Source of the DNA: Trifolium pratense
Lineage: Eukaryota > Streptophyta > Magnoliopsida > Fabales > Fabaceae
DNA: 64,000 bases
Assembly (NCBI RefSeq): GCF_020283565.1
Contig: NC_060063.1
Coordinates: forward strand, 19,472,720-19,536,719
Reading direction: 5' to 3'
Part shown: piece by piece, positions 58,517 to 64,000 of the stretch
How positions within the stretch are numbered: the first letter of the stretch is position 1
How the letters are laid out: each line of letters begins with the position of its first letter
Notes under the pieces: generated by a model
Database searches by the model: none
Seen by the model: the letters and a program-made list of their open reading frames with translations, nothing else
Told to the model about the DNA's origin: nothing
Program-made: the position numbers and the translations under genes

Positions 58517-58862
58517 AGTCTTTTGTTTGCTCATCTTTCCATTTTGTGCTTTTCTTTCTAGTGTTTGTAATTTGCTTCCGCATTTTGGGACCTTTGTTGT
58601 TTTCATTTCGTACTTTCGCTTCCGTTGTATTTCCTTCACCAAAATTTGAATTTTAAGCAGTTTCTTTTCCTTATGCGCTGTTCTTTTTATTTCTGCTCGT
58701 ATCGCCTCCTTTTTTACAATTTTTCGATAACTTAAGTGGGTCAAATTTTGACTCCTTGGGAACATAAGAGTGATATTTCTCGAGACAGTCAAAATTTGGT
58801 GGTTGTGACCGTCCAAGCATTTATGACTACCGTTAATAACGATGTTAAGGTTAAAAATTGAC

Positions 58863-58870
58863 TATAAATA
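58863..58870 (+). promoter_or_regulatory. TATA box of antisense gene 2
   Basis: TATAAATA, 56 bp before the ATG at 58919. Confidence 0.55.
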
Positions 58871-58918
58871 TCACCTACTAAAACTCGAATTTCTATCAAC
58901 TTGTTTTGAATCCTCACG

Positions 58919-59236
58919 ATGGAAAAGAACAATGCCAAAATACCTGCTGCTGAGAAGTCTCAACCTCAGCGGAGGAAGAAAAGGGTAGAGGTATCTACCT
59001 CTAACTCCACTCGCTCCCGAAGGTCTAAAGAGGTCAGAGAAGTGGAGGTTATCATTCTTTCTTCGGATACCTCTGATTCCGATAGCACAGACAAGGATTA
59101 TGCTTTGTTCTTGGAGACCTATATTCCTCCTGAGCTTCGTGCTTCTTCGTCAAGTGAAGAAGAGGGGTCCCGGGTCACTGTGGAGTCCAAGATGACTTTT
59201 CCTGAGCCTGCGCAGAAGGATTCGGAGTCTGATTGA
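58919..59236 (+). CDS. Antisense gene 2: 105-aa acidic SIM-like protein
   Basis: ATG at 58919. The N-terminus is basic (QPQRRKKR at about 16-22, SRRSK at about 33-37) and could serve nuclear import. Residues 42-50 read VEVIILSSD followed by TSDSDS, the form of a SUMO-interaction motif (hydrophobic core plus Ser/Asp). Residues 60-72 read DYALFLETYIPPE, followed by an acidic Ser/Glu tail. TATA box 56 bp upstream, AATAAA at 59303-59308 about 67 bp after the stop. A protein with the same order of motifs is antisense in the Sirevirus at 30963-31274. Function unknown; SUMO binding and nuclear location are inference. Confidence 0.65.
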   Translation: MEKNNAKIPAAEKSQPQRRKKRVEVSTSNSTRSRRSKEVREVEVIILSSDTSDSDSTDKDYALFLETYIPPELRASSSSEEEGSRVTVESKMTFPEPAQKDSESD

Positions 59237-59302
59237 CGGGATTTAGGACTAGTACTCTCTTTGTAACTCTGGTTTCCCATCGTTGTATTTTTATTTTTTA
59301 CT

Positions 59303-59308
59303 AATAAA
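59303..59308 (+). terminator. Polyadenylation signal of antisense gene 2
   Basis: AATAAA 67 bp after the stop codon, in a T-rich region. Confidence 0.5.
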
Positions 59309-59625
59309 AGATTCCTTTTCCTGTTTTGACCTGAATGTGTTGTCTTTTATATTTTGTTTTCTTCCTTGTCTTTGGCTTCTTCTCTTTGGGCGCTATTCCC
59401 ACTATTTTTGTTGCGCCCTGGAAGGCGAATCAAGCTTTTATCCGGCGAGATAATTAGTCTTGGCGTGACCGTTTAATTAAAGGCGTTATAGTTAATTATC
59501 TGACGATAAATCTTCTATAGTTTACTCTCGAGATACGCGCTTTGACACGTACGCGATCCGACGATGTATAAGATACTACTCGTTCGAACCTTACAACTTC
59601 AGGTTAATTGTTAGGACCAAAGTTT

Positions 59626-59634
59626 TATAAATAG
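59626..59634 (+). promoter_or_regulatory. TATA box of antisense gene 3
   Basis: TATAAATAG about 250 bp before the ATG at 59884; the leader is pyrimidine-rich. Confidence 0.55.
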
Positions 59635-59883
59635 GGGTTTTACTCTTTCTTTTTCCTTTACTTCTTCTGCAAAATCTTCTACTCCCGTCTCAATCCAGTT
59701 ACGCTCTCTTCTTCATTCTTCTGATAAAGGTTCTCAACGGTCTCCGCTTTTAAGACGACTTTATCTCCTTGCTTCGAGGTCTTCATCCGTTTCACAAGGT
59801 ATTTCATTTCATACCTTTCTTTTTTTCGTTGATTAGGTCTGTTCTGAGTAGGAACCCTAATTTCTCTAATTAGGCTTAGAACG

Positions 59884-61983
59884 ATGGTTATCTTGAGGGA
59901 GTTAGATGAGAATGAGGGGAGAGTTCCTATTTCTTCTCCTAGTTATCTCGAATGGGCGCAACAAGTTCGCGCCCACTATACTAGGGCTAACGGCGTTCTT
60001 AACAGCCGAGGGTTTTATTCGGAATTGTGGGGTTTTGATGTTGGGAGTAGTAGTAGTGATAGTGATAGTGATAGTGGTTGTAGTGATAGCGGTAATGACA
60101 GTGATTGCGTCATAATCTCCCCTTCCTCTTTCACAGGAAAGCGGAAGAATCCTTGTCGAGATCTGGTTGTTGCTGGTTATACTCCCGTCATCATGGAAGT
60201 TTCTTCAAAGTATACTAGTGTGGAAATGGTGAGGAGCTTTAGGAAAGCCGTCAAACTCTCTGATCCCTCGCATGAAGATTTTATTATTACCGAGCCTGTC
60301 AGAGAAGATGAGTTCGTGTTTTTCAAGAATGACACCCCGCCCGATTATTTTTATCTTTATACTGGCGTGATTCAACCTCTCAACATCTGGTTGCCTTTTA
60401 CTTCCTTTGAGGCGGAAATGTTGAGGGTTCTCAACGTCGCCCCAACCCAACTCCATCCTAACAGTTGGGCCTTTGTAAAAGCTTTTGAGGTGATGTGTTT
60501 AGGTTTTGAATTGGCACCCTCAATTGGCGTTTTCTTCTCTTTTTACCAAATAAAAAACCTGAAGCCTCGATCTCTTGTTTCCCTTAGTAGTCAACCCAAC
60601 CGTCGCCTCCTAAGTTTATATGCCTCCAATTTCAAAAACTTCAAAGACTCTTTCTTTCGGGTCCGTAGTGATGAGAAATTTTCTGATTTGATGTATGATG
60701 AGGTTGATGATCCTCTATTTCCTTTCTACTGGACCGATAACCCTAGGCTTATCAAGGGAGCCGTCTTTGAGGCTTTGAGTGATTTTGAGCAAGATACTGT
60801 CAACTTTCTTAATTCCTACGCTCTCATGGATACCGCTGACATTCTTAGGTGTGAGGGTAATAGTGAAGCCCTGACAGAGTATTTACGTAAGTACTGATTT
60901 TGGTATTTTTCTACTCCTGTTTAATGTTAATCTCGCCTTATTGCTAACTTGTGTTTCTTTGTCTCTTTTATTTTTGCAGAGAGAATGAGGACTATTTCTA
61001 ATGAGGAGAGATTGGCGTTTTTGGCAAAAGCTCGCCAGCAGAAGGCCAATCCTGCCGTTACTGTGGTCGATCCGTTGAAGCAGCTACAAGTGGAGGAAGC
61101 TGCTGTAAAAGAAGGGCGAAGTAAGAAGAAGCACGAGGGGCGGATCCGTGTCGAGATCCCGGGGAAAACAGCTTCTGGAGCAGAGGAAACCGAGGGTGTT
61201 GCTCCTCCTCCTCCCAAAAAGCAGAGGGTTGAGAGTACCACTCAAACTGCCAAGGACGCCTCCAAAGGCAAAGGCGTGGCTTCCAGTTCCTCTCAAGACC
61301 CCGACGCCGGTGCTTCCCTTACTTGGAGCTCCTTTGATCCTTTCGAATTCATTGAAAGGGGGGTGACTATGGTTGGCGATATGACTCGCTTTACCAACAC
61401 TTCTACTGAGGACTTGAGGAAGAAGGCTTTGGAGTACGAGGTTAAAGGCACTCTTCTCAACTACTTGCTGACAAATCGCCAAGAACAAGAGGTCCAAGAG
61501 GCGAAGCAGAAGGTGAAGACTGTTGATGATAACCTTGCTGATATTGAGAAGAGGTATACTGAAACCAAAACCAAGCTGGAGGCAGACATTAAGAAGCTGA
61601 AGGAAGAACAGGAAGGCGAGGCGGAGAGGTTGAGGAAAGAGTATGAGGAGAAGCTGGCCAAGATTAAAGAAAGCTATGCCGCTTCTGAGACCAGGCTTAA
61701 GGAGAATGCTGCTGCCCAGGATGAGAAACTTTCTAAGCTTTCCAAGGAGAAGGATGAAGCGGTACTGTCTGTTGGGACCTTAGCTGATGAGAAGGCTAGG
61801 TTGGAGAGTGATGTCACAGAGCTTCAGCTCTATGCCGCCAACCAATATGACGAAGGCTTTTCTTTTGCTATAGAACAGGTCAAGCTTCTTTTTCCAGATC
61901 TCGATGCTAAGCGCCTTGGCGAAGCTGATGCAATGAATCAGATTGTTGACGGCAAGCTCGTTCCTTACGTTCCTCCTCAGTGA
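59884..61983 (+). CDS. Antisense gene 3: spliced 668-aa 'gypsy type transposon' family-like protein
   Basis: Two exons, 59884-60886 and 60980-61983, joined in frame over a 93-bp GT-AG intron. Without splicing the first frame ends at 60897. Residues 55-74 are a Ser/Asp tract followed by CVIIS (76-79), a possible inverse SUMO-interaction motif. Residues about 150-310 (FKNDTPPDYFYLYTGV; LPFTSFEAEMLRVLNVAPTQ; LHPNSWAFVKAFEVMCLGFE; FFSFYQ) resemble the 'putative gypsy type transposon' domain of plant retroelements (Transposase_28, PF04195), known mainly by name. Exon 2 carries a PKKQRV nuclear-signal-like motif (about 413-418) and a long coiled coil (about 500-625). The assignment is from memory of the family pattern, not a search. 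Confidence 0.7.
60045..60107 (+). repeat. Short tandem repeat coding a Ser/Asp tract
   Basis: AGTGAT-type hexamers repeated in the first exon of antisense gene 3, coding alternating Ser and Asp. The length is likely to vary between copies. Confidence 0.8.
60887..60979 (+). other. Intron of antisense gene 3
   Basis: 93 bp. Donor GTAAGT at 60887 matches the consensus. The acceptor TTTTTGCAG ends at 60979 after a T-rich run. Removal joins codons without shift (334 codons plus one base, then two bases). Confidence 0.75.
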
Positions 61984-62385
61984 ATGATCTCTTTTTCCTT
62001 TATTGTAATGATTTTGTTTTTGCCCTTCTGTGGCTTTTTTGTAACTATTTTGTATGCCCATTTGTGGCTTTGAACAATTTGCCCTTTGTTGGGTCCTTTA
62101 TTAATTTCTTTATTCGCCCTCAAGTCTTTTCTTCATAACTTTGTGGGTTACTTTGATATTACGCTATTGGATAACTTCTCCTATCATTCTTGCTTCGGAA
62201 ACTTTCACCTTTACACCTGTGATGTCTTTGACATTTAACATAATTGATAGCTGTTTGAGATTAAATTTATACCTGTTGATTGTGGCTGATATGGCGGTAT
62301 GCCGCCTTGCTTTGAGTGCGTGCAAGCTTTTCCTTATGGTGATGTTGATAATCTTGCCTTTCCTTGCTGTGTACTTTCTGTTTTT
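61984..62385. other. 3' UTR of antisense gene 3 and spacer
   Basis: T-rich, UTR-like sequence. I see no further gene; short ORFs here have no recognised product. Confidence 0.5.
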
Positions 62386-63052
62386 GATGCCCCCTACGGG
62401 TGACGCCAGGGCCTTTCAACCTTGTTTTAATTTCTGTTTTTGACGTCCCCTACGGGTGACGCCAGGGCCTTTCAACCTTGTTTTAATTTTTGTTTTTGAC
62501 GCCCCCTACGGGTGACGCCAGGGCCTTTCAACCTTGTTTTAATTTCTGTTCTTGACGTCCCCTACGGGTGACGCCAGGGCCTTTCAACCTTGTTTTAATT
62601 TCTGTTCTTGACGCCCCCTACGGGTGACGCCAGGGCCTTTCAACCTTGTTTTAATTTCTGTTCTTGACGTCCCCTACGGGTGACGCCAGGGCCTTTCAAC
62701 CTTGTTTTAATTTCTGTTCTTGACGCCCCCTACGGGTGACGCCAGGGCCTTTCAACCTTGATTTAATTTCTGTTTCTGACGCCCCCTACGGGTGACGCCA
62801 AGGCCTCTCAACCCTGATTTAATTTCTATTTCTGACGCCCCCTGCGGGTGACGCCAAGGCCTCTCAACCCTGATTTAATTTCTGTTTCTGACGCCCCCTA
62901 CGGGTGACGCCAAGGCCTCTCAACCCTGATTTAATTTCTGTTTCTGACGCCCCCTGCGGGTGACGCCAAGGCCTCTCAACCCTGATTTAATTTCTGTTTC
63001 TGACGCCCCCTACGGGTGACGCCAAGGCCTCTCAACCCTGATTTAATTTCTT
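62386..63052. repeat. Minisatellite, 12 x 56 bp
   Basis: Twelve units begin at 62386 and every 56 bp to 63002. Each starts GACGCCCCCTACGGGTGACG and carries two TGACG boxes. Units 1-7 have 'cagggcctttcaaccttg' and units 8-12 'caaggcctctcaaccctg'. Alternate units differ at single sites, giving a 112-bp dimer periodicity. It lies in the 3' non-coding part of the Tat-lineage element. Confidence 0.95.
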
Positions 63053-63318
63053 AGTTTATTCAGAGTTCATAACTTAATCAGGTTGACCTTGATTGACGTA
63101 AATGTTTTGATTGTGTAAGAAAACATGTGTAATAAAATAAAAGAACTACTAAAATTTTGAAATTCAATGAGCCTCGATAAAAACCCTAGTTTGCACAAGG
63201 GAAAAGAGTGTCTCACTGTTTTTATTTATTAATGAAAATGGTTCTTGTACATCATTAAAATAGTGCTGAAAAGGCATGAATTTACTTGTTCTTCCACCAG
63301 TGGCGTGATGCTCCGTAA
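63053..63318 (-). other. Non-coding DNA between minisatellite and pol end
   Basis: AT-rich, with no convincing frame. It forms the start of the 3' untranslated region after the integrase stop at 63319. Confidence 0.5.
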
Positions 63319-64000
63319 CTAGCTGTAGTAGAACTTTAAGTTTGCTATGTTCCACGTCCTGGGGAGGGTTCTTCCTTCCATAGTCTCTAAACGATATGCT
63401 CCTCCTTCAAAGGCTTCTTGTACACGAAAGGGGCCTTCCCAGTTTGCCGCGAACTTCCCTCCTTTATCCTTTCCCATGGGTCTTTTCAACACTAGATCGC
63501 CTTCTTGGAAACTTCTTTGTCTGACTCTCGTATTATAACGCCTAGCGGCTCTTTGCTTTATGGCGAATTCTCTGAAATGCGCTCTCTCCCTTCTTTCTTC
63601 GATCATGTCTAGATTCTCTTCCAAAGCTCTATCGTTCTCTTCCTGTGTTATGGTTTCCCTGCGCCAACTGGGAGGATTTATCTCCACCGGGATCATTGCG
63701 TCTGAACCATAGACCATTGTAAATGGCGCTTCTCCCGTCGAGGATTGGGGGGTGGTGTGATACGACCAAAGAATGGGTGAGATGTGGGCTACCCAGGCCT
63801 CGCCTTTGCTATCTAGCCTCCTTTTCAATGCCCTTAATATAACCTTATTTGCCGATTCAGCCTGTCCGTTAGCTTGTGGGTGCTCCACTGATATAAAGGT
63901 GTTTTTGATTCCTTTGCTTCGACAGAATTCCACGACCTTTTCGCTGGAGAACTGAGTGCCGTTATCGGACACGATGTACTTAGGCAAGCCGAACCTGCAG
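63319..64000 (-). CDS. Tat-lineage integrase C-terminus, cut by window edge
   Basis: The frame is open to the window edge; no start is visible. The second catalytic Asp lies in IVSDNGTQF and the Glu in EHPQANGQAESANK; the first Asp is beyond the window. The post-catalytic domain runs through RAARRYNTRVRQRSFQEGDL, WEGPFRV and GAYRLETMEGRTLPRTWN, ending NLKFYYS, a pattern typical of Tat-lineage integrases, which have no chromodomain. No internal stop in the visible 227 codons. It is on the strand opposite to the three genes at 57872-61983. Confidence 0.88.
   Translation of the reverse strand, partial: CRFGLPKYIVSDNGTQFSSEKVVEFCRSKGIKNTFISVEHPQANGQAESANKVILRALKRRLDSKGEAWVAHISPILWSYHTTPQSSTGEAPFTMVYGSDAMIPVEINPPSWRRETITQEENDRALEENLDMIEERRERAHFREFAIKQRAARRYNTRVRQRSFQEGDLVLKRPMGKDKGGKFAANWEGPFRVQEAFEGGAYRLETMEGRTLPRTWNIANLKFYYS

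Larger units (their letters stand above)
57124..64000 (-). mobile_element. Tat-lineage Ty3/gypsy element, 3' half, with antisense genes
   Basis: From right to left on the minus strand: integrase C-terminus (63319 to beyond the window), 3' non-coding DNA, a 56-bp minisatellite, an opposite-strand gene block (57872-61983), PPT, 3' LTR. Extra ORFs in antisense and hypervariable tandem repeats 3' of pol are known for Tat-lineage plant elements. The 5' half lies beyond the window. Confidence 0.82.

Noticed and set aside
58211..58816. 201-codon minus ORF opposite antisense gene 1
   Set aside because: Shadow of the coiled-coil frame; Lys/Gln-rich nonsense composition and no promoter.
62386..63052. 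CRISPR-like array
   Set aside because: Units are contiguous 56-bp tandem repeats without unique spacers, in a plant retroelement.

Overview
This window is nuclear plant DNA made almost entirely of nested LTR retrotransposons. I infer a papilionoid legume from the mix of element families: a Tekay/Del-type chromovirus, Sireviruses, Angela-type copia, an Athila-like element and a Tat-lineage element. No species-specific marker was found. I recognise no ordinary single-copy host gene, tRNA or rRNA.

Layout, + strand coordinates. 1-29970: a head-to-tail array of a Tekay/Del chromovirus on the minus strand. The period is 6626 bp (2144-bp LTR plus about 4482 bp internal), neighbouring units share one LTR, and one LTR holds a 500-N gap. 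29971-32965: the 3' end of a plus-strand Sirevirus that the array interrupts; it holds an env-like ORF tail, an antisense acidic gene, purine tracts and the 3' LTR. 33010-36314: a LINE reverse-transcriptase scrap, two non-autonomous DNA transposons and AT-rich DNA. 36315-52023: a coiled-coil ORF split by a complete minus-strand Sirevirus (36895-51385, TSD ATGAG). That Sirevirus is itself split by an intact non-autonomous Athila-like element (39805-44775, TSD GCATC) and an Angela solo LTR (49345-50699, TSD AACAA). 52646-53863: the 5' end of another Sirevirus, cut by a truncated Angela element (53864 to about 55880). 55881-57123: a LINE endonuclease scrap and AT-rich DNA. 57124-64000: the 3' part of a minus-strand Tat-lineage element with integrase end, a 12 x 56-bp minisatellite, three genes on the opposite strand and the 3' LTR.

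The most interesting content is the accessory gene set inside the retroelements. The Tat element carries three apparently self-contained antisense genes, each with its own TATA box: a 214-aa coiled-coil protein, a 105-aa acidic protein, and a spliced 668-aa protein resembling the 'putative gypsy type transposon' family. A homologue of the 105-aa protein lies antisense in the unrelated Sirevirus at 30963-31274. It shares a SUMO-interaction-like hydrophobic/SSD core, a D-Y-x2-F-L-x2-Y-[VI]-P motif, an upstream TATA box and a downstream AATAAA. The 36895-51385 Sirevirus keeps a TMV-type leaky stop (UAG CAG UUA) between pol and its env-like ORF although reverse transcriptase and RNase H are deleted.

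All recognised retroelement coding regions except the accessory genes and the Athila-like ORF are visibly broken or frameshifted. The window therefore reads as a graveyard of recent insertions with one recombinationally amplified array. Element lineages are assigned from motifs by eye; no database search was run.
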